A stretch of DNA of 18,652 bases from NCBI GenBank assembly GCA_016872875.1, contig VGYW01000136.1:1-18652 (forward strand), in the 5' to 3' direction. Positions 6,617-13,805 of this stretch are shown here, piece by piece. How positions within the stretch are numbered: the stretch's first letter is position 1; each line of letters opens with the position of its first letter. A program made the position numbers and the translations under genes. The DNA comes from Planctomycetota bacterium. GTDB taxonomy: Bacteria; Planctomycetota; PUPC01; DSUN01. Below the pieces are notes generated by a model. The model was not told the origin of the DNA. It saw only the letters and a program-made list of their open reading frames with translations, and searched no databases.

Positions 6617-6680
6617 CGGTTTTCGGTTTTCGGTTCTTGGTTCTCGGGTTCTGATTCGCGCAGATTCGCGGGATTCGCGG
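6617..6680. repeat. Two adjacent short-unit arrays (CGGTTTT, then GATTCGCG)
   Basis: A degenerate heptamer tandem runs from 6617 (CGGTTTT twice, then CGGTTCT, TGGTTCT and CGGGTTCT). It is followed by GATTCGCG three times at 6653, 6663 and 6672, a period of 9-10 bp. Both lie in the gap between the divergent rsmD and the ECF sigma gene, between their promoters. No gene is seen here. Confidence 0.8.
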
Positions 6681-6730
6681 TCTCTTTCGTACCTCTCGCA
6701 CGCGGCGACGAGGACAATTGGGGAGGGCGC

Positions 6731-6759
6731 TTTCCCTGGGCGGTGGTTTCGGCTAGAAT
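6731..6759 (+). promoter_or_regulatory. Possible promoter of the ECF sigma operon
   Basis: TTTCCC (6731-6736), 17 nt, then TAGAAT (6754-6759), 5 of 6 to the -10. The -35 is weak by housekeeping standards, so either an activator or an ECF-type (autoregulated) -35 element could be involved. It would start RNA near 6766, about 24 nt before the ATG. Confidence 0.45.
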
Positions 6760-6789
6760 GAGGCGAAACCTGGTGCCGACGGGGTGTGT

Positions 6790-7383
6790 ATGATGGTGCA
6801 GAGGCGAGATGAGGCTCGGGGCCAGGATGCCGCGGCCGACGTTGCGGCGGCACTCGGCGGCGACGAGCGGGCGTTCGCCCGCATCGTTGCGGCCTACGAG
6901 CGGGCGGTCTTCGCCATCGCCTACAGGATGACCTACGACGCTGCGGCCGCCGAGGACCTCACCCAGGAGGTGTTCCTGAGGGCCTGGCGGAAGCTCGACA
7001 CCTTCCGCCCCGGCGAGCCGCTGAAGCCCTGGCTCCTGCGCCTGGCGACCAACGTGTGCATCAACGCGCTGAAGAAGCGCCGCCCCGTGGCCGTGGCGAT
7101 GGTTGGCGATGGCGAGGGCGACGCCCGCGAGCCAGCGTCGGAGGGCCCCGACGCCTCGGAGCTGGCGGCGAAGGGCGAGACGGCGGAGCTGTTGGAGCAG
7201 GCGATTGCCCAGTTGCCCGACGACTATCGCCTCATCATCACGCTGCGGCACGTCGAGGAGCTGTCCTACGAAGAGATCGCGGGCATCCTCAAGCGGCCGC
7301 TCGGCACGGTGAAGGTACAGCTCTTCCGGGCACGCGAGCGGCTGCGTCGGATGCTGAGCCCGATTCTGGGAGACGAGCGATGA
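6790..7383 (+). CDS. ECF (extracytoplasmic function) RNA polymerase sigma factor
   Basis: A 197-residue sigma-70 family factor with only regions 2 and 4. Region 2 shows AFARIVAAYERAVFAIAYRM and then AEDLTQEVFLRAWRKL, the core-binding and -10-recognition part. Region 4 shows LPDDYRLIITLRHVEELSYEEIAGIL and then GTVKVQLFRARERLRRML, the helix-turn-helix reading the -35. An acidic, less conserved linker of about 40 residues separates them. ATG 6790 (or 6793) is preferred over GTG 6784. The next gene encodes a zinc anti-sigma factor and overlaps by 4 nt, so the two are coupled. The signal it responds to presumably reaches it through the membrane-bound anti-sigma. Confidence 0.93.
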   Translation: MMVQRRDEARGQDAAADVAAALGGDERAFARIVAAYERAVFAIAYRMTYDAAAAEDLTQEVFLRAWRKLDTFRPGEPLKPWLLRLATNVCINALKKRRPVAVAMVGDGEGDAREPASEGPDASELAAKGETAELLEQAIAQLPDDYRLIITLRHVEELSYEEIAGILKRPLGTVKVQLFRARERLRRMLSPILGDER

Positions 7384-7943
7384 TTGGCTGCGAAGGGGTC
7401 CGGGAGCTCGCGCAGGCCTGCCTTGAGGGGGAAGCATCGGCAGCGGAGCGCGAGCGCCTCGAGCATCATCTCCATGCCTGCCCCGCCTGCCGGCAGATGG
7501 TGGCCACGTATCGCCGGCTCTTCGCGGCGCTCGCCGAGCCGGCGATCCCGCCCGTCCGACCGCGATTGGCCGCCGGGGTTCTTGCGCGGGTGGAGGCGGC
7601 GCAGCGGCGAAGGAGTGTCTGGCAGGCAGTTGCCCTCGCGGCCGCGCTCTTCGTCGTCGGGGCCGCGGCGGCCCTGCTCACCTGGGGCGGCATCCCGCAG
7701 GAGCTGTCTGCCGCGGCCGACTCCGCCCCCTCGCTCGACGCCTGGACGGCTGCGTGGGGTTCCGTCGTTGGGCTTGCCGAGGCTGCTGCCGCGGAGAGCA
7801 GCGAGTGGCTCCGGGTGGTGCCCGGCGGGGCGGCGATGCTCGCGCTCCTCGTGGCGGCTCTCGCCGCCCAGGGGTTCCTTGTGTACCGCTGGCGGGCACC
7901 CGCCAGCCTCGATGGGGGCGACCAAGCGAGGGTGACGCAATGA
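7380..7943 (+). CDS. Membrane-anchored zinc-finger anti-sigma factor
   Basis: A 187-residue partner of the upstream ECF sigma. The cytoplasmic N-terminus carries the ZAS (zf-HC2) motif H30-x3-C34-x2-C37 in HHLHACPACRQM, which holds zinc and clamps the sigma factor. Two hydrophobic stretches follow: about 80-102 (VWQAVALAAALFVVGAAAAL) and about 149-170, separated by about 45 polar residues that would lie outside the membrane. In related systems proteolysis or a redox change at the zinc site frees the sigma. The ATG overlaps the sigma stop (ATGA) and the stop overlaps the next ATG in the same way. Confidence 0.85.
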   Translation: MIGCEGVRELAQACLEGEASAAERERLEHHLHACPACRQMVATYRRLFAALAEPAIPPVRPRLAAGVLARVEAAQRRRSVWQAVALAAALFVVGAAAALLTWGGIPQELSAAADSAPSLDAWTAAWGSVVGLAEAAAAESSEWLRVVPGGAAMLALLVAALAAQGFLVYRWRAPASLDGGDQARVTQ

Positions 7944-8623
7944 AGGTTACTCATCTAGCGCTCCTGTGTGGATTGCTCGTGGCTTCGGTGCCATCGGCCG
8001 GCCTGAGCTGGTGGGACACGCCCGCGCCGCGCGCCGTGGCGGCTAGCCCCCCAAGAGATGCGGGGCAAGGCGAGGAGGTCCAGGCCAGCCGCGACACGCG
8101 CCGTTGGGGGCTGATCATCACCGCGGTCGTCGCCACCGCCGTCGGCTCCGTGGGCGTGATGCTGCTCGCGGCGGGCATGGTGCCGGGACTGGTCTCGCAT
8201 GCGGAGCTGGCGTTGCGGCGCGGGCCGTGGAAGATGGTCTTTCTCGGCATCGCCAGCGTGCTCATTCTGTTCCTCGTGGCGGCAGTCCTGTTCAAGGCGA
8301 GCGAGGCCGGTGCGCGCGTGCTGGGGGTCGTGGGCGTGGCCGTTCTGGCGTTTCTCCTCTGGCTCGGCTCCATTGGGCTTTCGGCCTCCGCCAAAGTCGT
8401 CGGGCAGCGGCTGCTCGGGGATGAGGACGGCACGCAGTCCCACTGGCGTTCGGTGGGCGCGGGAGCGCTTGCCATCGCTGCCGCGGCGCTTGTTCCAGCC
8501 GTCGGCCAGGGCATGTTCATCTTCCTGCTGTGCCGGGGCGTGGGGGCCGCCGCGCTCGCACTGTTCCCGACGCGTCCCGCGCCGGCTCCTCAATCGTCCT
8601 CGTCCTCCTCCTCGTCCTCGTAA
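7940..8623 (+). CDS. Multi-pass membrane protein of the ECF sigma operon, unknown function
   Basis: I do not recognise a family. The 227-residue product has a likely signal sequence (MKVTHLALLCGLLVASVPSA), a short polar segment (23-54), and hydrophobic segments near 56-80, 98-118, 126-146 and 172-210, so three to five membrane spans are likely. Its ATG overlaps the anti-sigma stop, which points to a role in the same signalling unit, for example as sensor or stabiliser of the anti-sigma. The last nine residues are all serine. They are encoded by the left arm of the palindromic repeat at 8585-8699, so the native C-terminus was probably around APAP and has been replaced or extended by the repeat. 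Confidence 0.75.
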   Translation: MKVTHLALLCGLLVASVPSAGLSWWDTPAPRAVAASPPRDAGQGEEVQASRDTRRWGLIITAVVATAVGSVGVMLLAAGMVPGLVSHAELALRRGPWKMVFLGIASVLILFLVAAVLFKASEAGARVLGVVGVAVLAFLLWLGSIGLSASAKVVGQRLLGDEDGTQSHWRSVGAGALAIAAAALVPAVGQGMFIFLLCRGVGAAALALFPTRPAPAPQSSSSSSSSS

Positions 8624-8699
8624 TCGCCTCTCCAAAGCCCGAGGGGGAGAGGAATCGAGGACGACGGACGAGGGACGAGGACGAGGACGATTGAGGAGC
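8585..8699. repeat. Palindromic repeat element, copy 1 (23-bp perfect arms)
   Basis: Bases 8585-8607 are the exact reverse complement of 8677-8699; both arms are built from a roughly 6-bp unit (TCGTCC, or GGACGA on the other side). A nested pair, CCTCTCC (8617-8623) and GGAGAGG (8646-8652), lies inside. The left arm is read as the poly-serine end of the membrane protein and supplies its stop region. The right arm ends directly against the -35 of the kinase promoter. The right half resembles the right half of 13607-13702 closely, so this is a dispersed element. Confidence 0.92.
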
Positions 8700-8728
8700 T
8701 TGACAGTATGGCGTGTGCGCGGTAGGAT
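8700..8728 (+). promoter_or_regulatory. Strong sigma-70 promoter of the Ser/Thr kinase gene
   Basis: TTGACA (8700-8705), perfect, a 17-nt spacer, then TAGGAT (8723-8728), 4 of 6 to the -10. The start point near 8735 supports ATG 8779 (leader about 43 nt) over ATG 8743. It makes the kinase gene independent of the ECF operon. Confidence 0.7.
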
Positions 8729-8778
8729 ACCGATGGTGTGGGATGCGTTTGTGCCTCGCCCAGCGGGGTCCCCGAGCC

Positions 8779-11700
8779 ATGCCCAAGCACGCGGTTCCCT
8801 CCCAGCCGTTCAACTCACTGGTCGGCCAGAGGCTCGGCGACCTGGAGGTCATCGAGCTGCTGGCGGAGGGCGCGACGACCGCGGTCTACCGCGCGCGGCA
8901 GCCCGCCCTGAACCGCCAGGTGGCCGTGAAGGTGCTCTCGGCGGAGGAAGGGCGGGACCGAAGGCTGGTCGAACGCTTCACCCAGGCGGCACTCGCCGCC
9001 GCCGCGGTGGAGCACCCGAACATCGTCCAGGTCTTCCAGGCCGCGGAGGACAGGGGCCATCACTACGTCGTGATGGAGCTCGTCCACGGCGAGAGCCTGG
9101 CGCGGGTTCTTCAGCGGGAGGGCCGGATGAGCGCCGAGCGCGCACTGCCCCTCATGAAGCAGGCCGCCGCCGCGCTCGCCGCGGCGCACGCCGCAGGCGT
9201 CCTCCACGGCGACATCCAGCCGTCCAACCTCCTCGTCACCGCGGCCGGGCAGTTGAAGGTCGCTGATTTCAGCCTCGCCCGCACCTCGGCATCGGGCTCT
9301 GGGCCGGCCGCGGCCTCCACGCCTCCGAGCAAGCCGCTCTACTTCCCCCCAGAAGCGGCCCGAGGCCGCCGCCTCGATGCCCGCTCGGACCTCTACCTCC
9401 TCGGCGCCACCTTCTATCACGCGCTCGCGGGGCGGCCCCCCTTCGAGGCCGAGACTGCGGAGGCCCTGGCGCTCAAACACATCCGCGAGGACCCGACGCC
9501 CCTCAACGTCGCTGCCCCCAAAACGCCTCTCGCTCTCTGCCACCTCACCCAGCACCTGCTGCGCAGGAACCCCGACGAACGCTTCCAGAAGGCCGATGAC
9601 CTCCTGGCCGCCATCGAGCGCATTGAGTCGGAACTTGAGGCCGAGCGGCGCCCCGCCCCGCCATTGCCCGGCGCCGAGCCCGCTCCAGGCGGAGAGCTCG
9701 CCGGGCGCCCAGGCCTCAGGGCAGCGGCAATCGCTGGGGGCGTCGCCGTCATTGCCCTTCTCATTCTGGCGGTCATCGTCCTCGGACCCCGTGGACGCAA
9801 GCCGGGCGCCGCCGCGCGCGTGGCCACGGAAGCGCCTCCGCCGCCACCGAAGCCCGAGGCCAAGGTGAAGACGGAGACGCCCGCCAAGCCGCCGCCCGAT
9901 AAGCCGACGACGGAGACGAAGGTGGAGCCTAAAGTGGAGCCCCAGCCGCCAGCCCCCCCGTGGCAGAAGGCGTGGGACGAAGCGGATGCGAAGGCGAAGG
10001 CACTGGCCGACGTCGGCCGCTTCGGCGAGGCCATCGCCTGCTACGAGGGGGCGATGGAGGGGCGTGACGAGCCGGCCCTCCGCGACCGCGTGGGGACCGC
10101 CAAGGCCGCCCTGGCCAAGGCCGCGGACGACGCCTTCCGCAACGCCGCGGCGCGGGCAGAGCAGCTCGCCGCGCAGAAGCAGTTCGACGCCGCGCGCGCC
10201 GAGCTCCAGGCCATCGTGGAGCGCGCGGGCGTCGCGGCGGTGGTTGCGGAAGCGAGAAAGCTCCTCGCGGCAATCGAGGCGCAACAGAAGGCGGCACAAG
10301 CCCAGGACGCACCCTCGCGCGAGGCGGCGGAGCGCGCCGCCGCCCTCGCCCGGTCCCGCGAGGCCGAGGCCAGCGCCGCAAAAGCCCTTGACCCAGCCGA
10401 GGCGCTCGCCAAGAGATGGGACTTCGCAGGGGCCGCGGCTGAGGCCGGCAAGCTCCGGCTCGCCGACCCAGAGGCCGCGGCTCGCGTCATCCTCCGCACC
10501 GAAGAGCTCAACCGCCTCGCCCAACTGAAATCCCGAATCATCAACCACGTCGTCACCGCTGAGCCGAAACTGACGAAGAGCTCGATCTTCATCCCCGGCC
10601 TCAACGGGCCAATCACCGACGCGGACCAGGCCGGCATCACAGTGAGCCACCCCCTTCTGAAGAAGAAGAAACCGGAGCACTACCGCTGGGAGGCGCTTGG
10701 CGGGAAGAGCGCGCGAGCCCTGGCACTCGCCGCCATCGGCCGCGACCGCGCCGACGACTGGTTGGCCCTCGGCCTCCTGGAGATCCTCCTGGGGAACGCC
10801 GCTGCCGCCGAGGAGGACTTCGCCAAGGCGCGGTCCCTCAAGGCCGACGTCACACGGCACGTCGACCCGCTCGCCAAGGCCGCGCTCGAGAACGTGAACG
10901 GCCTTGCGGCCAGGCGCGACTTCCGGACCGCCACCGCCGCACTCGATGCGCTCCAGGCCACGTACTCCGACACCACGTGGCTCAAGCTCCACCAGGACGA
11001 CCTGGCCGCCGCCCGCGCCCGCGTGAAGCTGGGCCTCGCCGAGAGCGCCGCCGACGCCCTCCTTGCCCAGGCCGCCGAGTGCCTCAGAAAGCAGGAGAAC
11101 TACGAGGCCAAGCGCCTCCTCGAATCACTCCAGAAGAGCCACCCCGACAGCAAGGCCGTGACCGACGCGACCCGCCAACCCTCCTTCGCGGTGCTGATGG
11201 AGGCGGTCGCCAAGCTGAACCTGGGCCGCTTCCTCGTCGTCCGCAAGGACGGCAAGGGCGACGCCAAGTCGCTCCAGGAAGCCATCAACGCCGCTCCCCC
11301 CAAGAGCCTCATCGAGGTCCAGGACAGCGAGACGTATCCCGAGCGCATCCTCATCCCCGCCGCCAAGGCCGGCCTGCACCTTCGGAGCAAGGCCGGCTGC
11401 TGGCCGGTGATTGCCTCGGAGACGCTCCCCGGCCCGGCGGGCACCCTGCTCGACGTCGCCGCCGAGCGCACCATCATCGAGGGCTTCGTCCTCGCGCACG
11501 GCAGCGCCAAGGCATTCGTCCGCGAGGGCAAGGCGCTCATGGCCTGGGCGGGCCCCCTCCAGCTCAGGCGGACCATCGTCGCACTGTCGAGGGCGCCGGG
11601 CGGGGCCGGCAAAGCGCTCTCCTTCGAGAACGACGCGGCCGCGCACTGCGACGTCCAGGGCTGCCTTTTCGTTGGCGCCGCCACGTTCCGCGGCAACGCC

Positions 11701-12162
11701 GAGCTCCGCGAATCCCTCTTCCTCGCCGGCCGGCTGAGGGCCGAGCCCGGGAAGTTCCGCGCCGAGAACCTCCTGCTCGTGGACGGAGCGGACCTCAACA
11801 GCCCGGCCGACCTGCGCCTGTGCACGGTTCTCGCGCCCCTGGCCCTACGCGACGGGCCGAACACGCTTCTCGATTGCATCCTGTCCAACGTTGACTCGGC
11901 CAAGCCGAACACGCAAATGGCCCACTCTCTCCTCTTCAGCGCGGCGACGCTGGGCGCCTGGCCCCGGCTCGACAGGACTTCCTCGTACGGCAACCCACAG
12001 TTCACCGACGCGCGCTCGTTCGACTACCGCCTGCGCCCCAACAGTCCGGGCCGCAATGCCGCCTCTGACCGCGGCGAGCTAGGCTGCCGCTTCTCCGCCG
12101 CCATGCTCGACCTCCTCAAACTCGCCCTTGACCTGCGCTCCAAGGGGACACTTGCCTTCTGA
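8779..12162 (+). CDS. Membrane Ser/Thr protein kinase-like receptor with C-terminal beta-helix domain
   Basis: A 1127-residue protein. An N-terminal PknB-type kinase domain spans about 15-285. Invariant K51 (VAVKVL), catalytic D145 and N150 and the metal-binding D163 are present. However, the Gly-rich loop is reduced (AEGATTAVY), the catalytic loop reads HGDIQPSN instead of HRDLKPEN (Lys to Gln at 147), and DFG is DFS. Activity may be low or altered. A membrane span lies at about 314-337, followed by a Pro/Lys-rich stretch (350-395) and a long Ala/Glu-rich helical region (about 395-815) with TPR-like pairs. At about 818-1110 is a right-handed beta-helix resembling the pectinesterase start (VVRKDGKGDAKSLQEAINAA, then YPERILI). 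The outer part probably binds a wall or sugar ligand. ATG 8743 is an alternative start. Confidence 0.85.
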   Translation: MPKHAVPSQPFNSLVGQRLGDLEVIELLAEGATTAVYRARQPALNRQVAVKVLSAEEGRDRRLVERFTQAALAAAAVEHPNIVQVFQAAEDRGHHYVVMELVHGESLARVLQREGRMSAERALPLMKQAAAALAAAHAAGVLHGDIQPSNLLVTAAGQLKVADFSLARTSASGSGPAAASTPPSKPLYFPPEAARGRRLDARSDLYLLGATFYHALAGRPPFEAETAEALALKHIREDPTPLNVAAPKTPLALCHLTQHLLRRNPDERFQKADDLLAAIERIESELEAERRPAPPLPGAEPAPGGELAGRPGLRAAAIAGGVAVIALLILAVIVLGPRGRKPGAAARVATEAPPPPPKPEAKVKTETPAKPPPDKPTTETKVEPKVEPQPPAPPWQKAWDEADAKAKALADVGRFGEAIACYEGAMEGRDEPALRDRVGTAKAALAKAADDAFRNAAARAEQLAAQKQFDAARAELQAIVERAGVAAVVAEARKLLAAIEAQQKAAQAQDAPSREAAERAAALARSREAEASAAKALDPAEALAKRWDFAGAAAEAGKLRLADPEAAARVILRTEELNRLAQLKSRIINHVVTAEPKLTKSSIFIPGLNGPITDADQAGITVSHPLLKKKKPEHYRWEALGGKSARALALAAIGRDRADDWLALGLLEILLGNAAAAEEDFAKARSLKADVTRHVDPLAKAALENVNGLAARRDFRTATAALDALQATYSDTTWLKLHQDDLAAARARVKLGLAESAADALLAQAAECLRKQENYEAKRLLESLQKSHPDSKAVTDATRQPSFAVLMEAVAKLNLGRFLVVRKDGKGDAKSLQEAINAAPPKSLIEVQDSETYPERILIPAAKAGLHLRSKAGCWPVIASETLPGPAGTLLDVAAERTIIEGFVLAHGSAKAFVREGKALMAWAGPLQLRRTIVALSRAPGGAGKALSFENDAAAHCDVQGCLFVGAATFRGNAELRESLFLAGRLRAEPGKFRAENLLLVDGADLNSPADLRLCTVLAPLALRDGPNTLLDCILSNVDSAKPNTQMAHSLLFSAATLGAWPRLDRTSSYGNPQFTDARSFDYRLRPNSPGRNAASDRGELGCRFSAAMLDLLKLALDLRSKGTLAF

Positions 12163-12172
12163 GCACGCCGGC

Positions 12173-13582
12173 ATGACCACCCCTGCCTTCCCCGAGCGGG
12201 TGCTAGCAACCATCGAGCGCCACCGCCTGTTCAGCAGGGGCGACAGGGTGGTCGTGGCCGTGTCGGGCGGACCGGACTCCATGGCTCTCCTCGATGCGCT
12301 CGTCGAGTTGCGGGAGCACCTTGGCCTGTCGCTCTGGGTGGCACACCTGAACCACATGCTGCGCGGGAAGGCGGCGGCCGAGGACGCCGACTTCGTGTGC
12401 GGCCACGCCCAGGCCTTCGGCTTGCCGTACACCTACGGCACGGCCGACGTCGCCCTCGAGCGGCGCGACCGCGGCGGCTCCCTCGAAGCTGCCGCACGCA
12501 GGGAGCGCTATGAGTTCCTCGAGCTTGTGGCTGCCACGGCCGATGCCCAGAAGGCCGCTCTCGGCCACACCGCCGACGACCAGGTGGAGACAGTCCTTCT
12601 CCGGCTTATGCGCGGCGGCGAGCTCGATGCCCTCCGCGGGATGCCAGTCTCACGGCCGCTTTCGCCCACCTCAGCCGCCAGGGTCGTCAGGCCCCTTCTC
12701 CACGTCACCAGAGCCGAGGCCATCGAGCACCTCACGGCCCGGGGAATCGGGTGGCGGACCGATGCCACGAATACCGACAGGACGTTCCTCCGCAACTGGC
12801 TTCGCCACGAGCTGCTCCCCGCACTCGAGGCCCGATGCCCCGGCGCTCGGCACGCCATTCTGAGTGCCGTGGAGGCCGCGGGGAAACTTGGCGGCATCGT
12901 GGCCGCGCAAGCCGCCCAGCTCGTGGCAGCAGGGCAGGGGAGCGCGCGGCTCGACGCTCCCCGCCTGGGGGAGTTCCCCGGCCTCGTTCGCCGCGCCGCA
13001 CTGCGCCTCGCCTACGCCCGCGCCGGCGGCCGCGCTGCCATCTCTTCGCGCGCCCTCGATGCCGTCGAGCGCCTCCTCGAGGGCGGCTCTGGACGCGAGC
13101 TGGCCCTTGCCGGCGGCCTCCGGGCCGAACGCAGCTACGAATGGCTCCTCCTCCGCCCGCCGCGCCGCCCTCCACTCGACCCTGCCTTCTCCGTGCCCCT
13201 CACGATTCCAGGCCGCGTCGAGGTGGCTGCCGCTGGCCTCTGGCTCGAAGCCAGCCTGGGCGCCGACGCCACGGAGAAACCGTCAGCCGACCGATGGGAG
13301 GAGCTTGCTGACCTCGACGCCGTGGGAGAGGAGCTGGAGGTCCGCTCCCGGCGCCCTGGCGACTGTTTCGTGCCCCTGGGCGGACCACCGACCAGCCTGA
13401 AGAGGTTCCTCATCAACCAGCGCGTCCCGCGCGCGGAGCGCGAGCGCCTCCTCCTCGTGACAAGCCGCGGCCAGATCGCCTGGGTCGTCGGCCTCCGCCT
13501 CGACGACCGCGCCAAGCTCACCACCAACACCCGCCGCGTCGCCCGCCTTCGGGCCGGACCTCTGGCGGCAGGCACCGAGTAG
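12173..13582 (+). CDS. tilS: tRNA(Ile)-lysidine synthetase
   Basis: Makes lysidine at C34 of tRNA-Ile(CAU), so that it reads AUA and is charged with isoleucine; essential in most bacteria. The 469-residue product has the PP-loop motif SGGPDS (31-36), the following blocks HLNHMLRGKAAAEDADF and LGHTADDQVETVLLRLMRG, and the R-N-L/W-R segment FLRNWLRHELLP. It ends with the TilS C-terminal domain (RSRRPGDCFVPLGG, then SLKRFLINQRVP). It starts 10 nt after the kinase stop with no separate promoter visible, so it is probably co-transcribed with the kinase gene, a functionally unrelated neighbour. Confidence 0.95.
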   Translation: MTTPAFPERVLATIERHRLFSRGDRVVVAVSGGPDSMALLDALVELREHLGLSLWVAHLNHMLRGKAAAEDADFVCGHAQAFGLPYTYGTADVALERRDRGGSLEAAARRERYEFLELVAATADAQKAALGHTADDQVETVLLRLMRGGELDALRGMPVSRPLSPTSAARVVRPLLHVTRAEAIEHLTARGIGWRTDATNTDRTFLRNWLRHELLPALEARCPGARHAILSAVEAAGKLGGIVAAQAAQLVAAGQGSARLDAPRLGEFPGLVRRAALRLAYARAGGRAAISSRALDAVERLLEGGSGRELALAGGLRAERSYEWLLLRPPRRPPLDPAFSVPLTIPGRVEVAAAGLWLEASLGADATEKPSADRWEELADLDAVGEELEVRSRRPGDCFVPLGGPPTSLKRFLINQRVPRAERERLLLVTSRGQIAWVVGLRLDDRAKLTTNTRRVARLRAGPLAAGTE

Positions 13583-13606
13583 CGACGGACGCGCGCTCAT
13601 CCCAGG

Positions 13607-13702
13607 CAATCGTCCTCGTCCATCGTCCTCGTCCTCGACCCTTCTCCCTGCGACCCAGAGGAATCGAGGACGAAGGGCGAGGACGAGGGACGAGGACGAT
13701 TG
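13607..13702. repeat. Palindromic repeat element, copy 2
   Basis: A 25-base left arm (13607-13631) pairs with 13678-13702 at 24 of 25 positions. The units are the same TCGTCC/GGACGA type as at 8585-8699, and the right half shares a block beginning GAGGAATCGAGGACGA with that copy. It lies 25 nt after the tilS stop and 48 nt before the promoter of the HIT gene, in a gene-free gap. No T-tract follows either arm. Confidence 0.92.
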
Positions 13703-13750
13703 AGGACAAGCCACGACGTGACCGGAACTGGAGCCGCACCCGACTCGCAC

Positions 13751-13779
13751 TTGCATCCCTCGCGGCTGCCTGGTATTGT
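13751..13779 (+). promoter_or_regulatory. Possible promoter of the HIT-histidine kinase operon
   Basis: TTGCAT (13751-13756), 17 nt, TATTGT (13774-13779), 4 of 6 to the -10. RNA would start near 13786, about 20 nt before the ATG. Confidence 0.45.
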
Positions 13780-13805
13780 GAAGGCCCATTGTGGAGGCAG
13801 ATGAC

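Noticed and set aside
8585..8699. Rho-independent terminators at the two large palindromes
   Set aside because: The stems are long and interrupted, and neither strand has a T-run after the stem. They may still stop transcription, but not by the standard signal.
8713..8778. Upstream starts of the kinase gene
   Set aside because: The earliest overlaps the promoter (8700-8728) and would precede the RNA start; ATG 8743 would leave almost no leader. The latter remains possible.
8815..10992. A 725-codon open frame on the minus strand
   Set aside because: It lies antisense to the kinase gene, has no recognisable domain, and results from high-GC codon use in the real gene.
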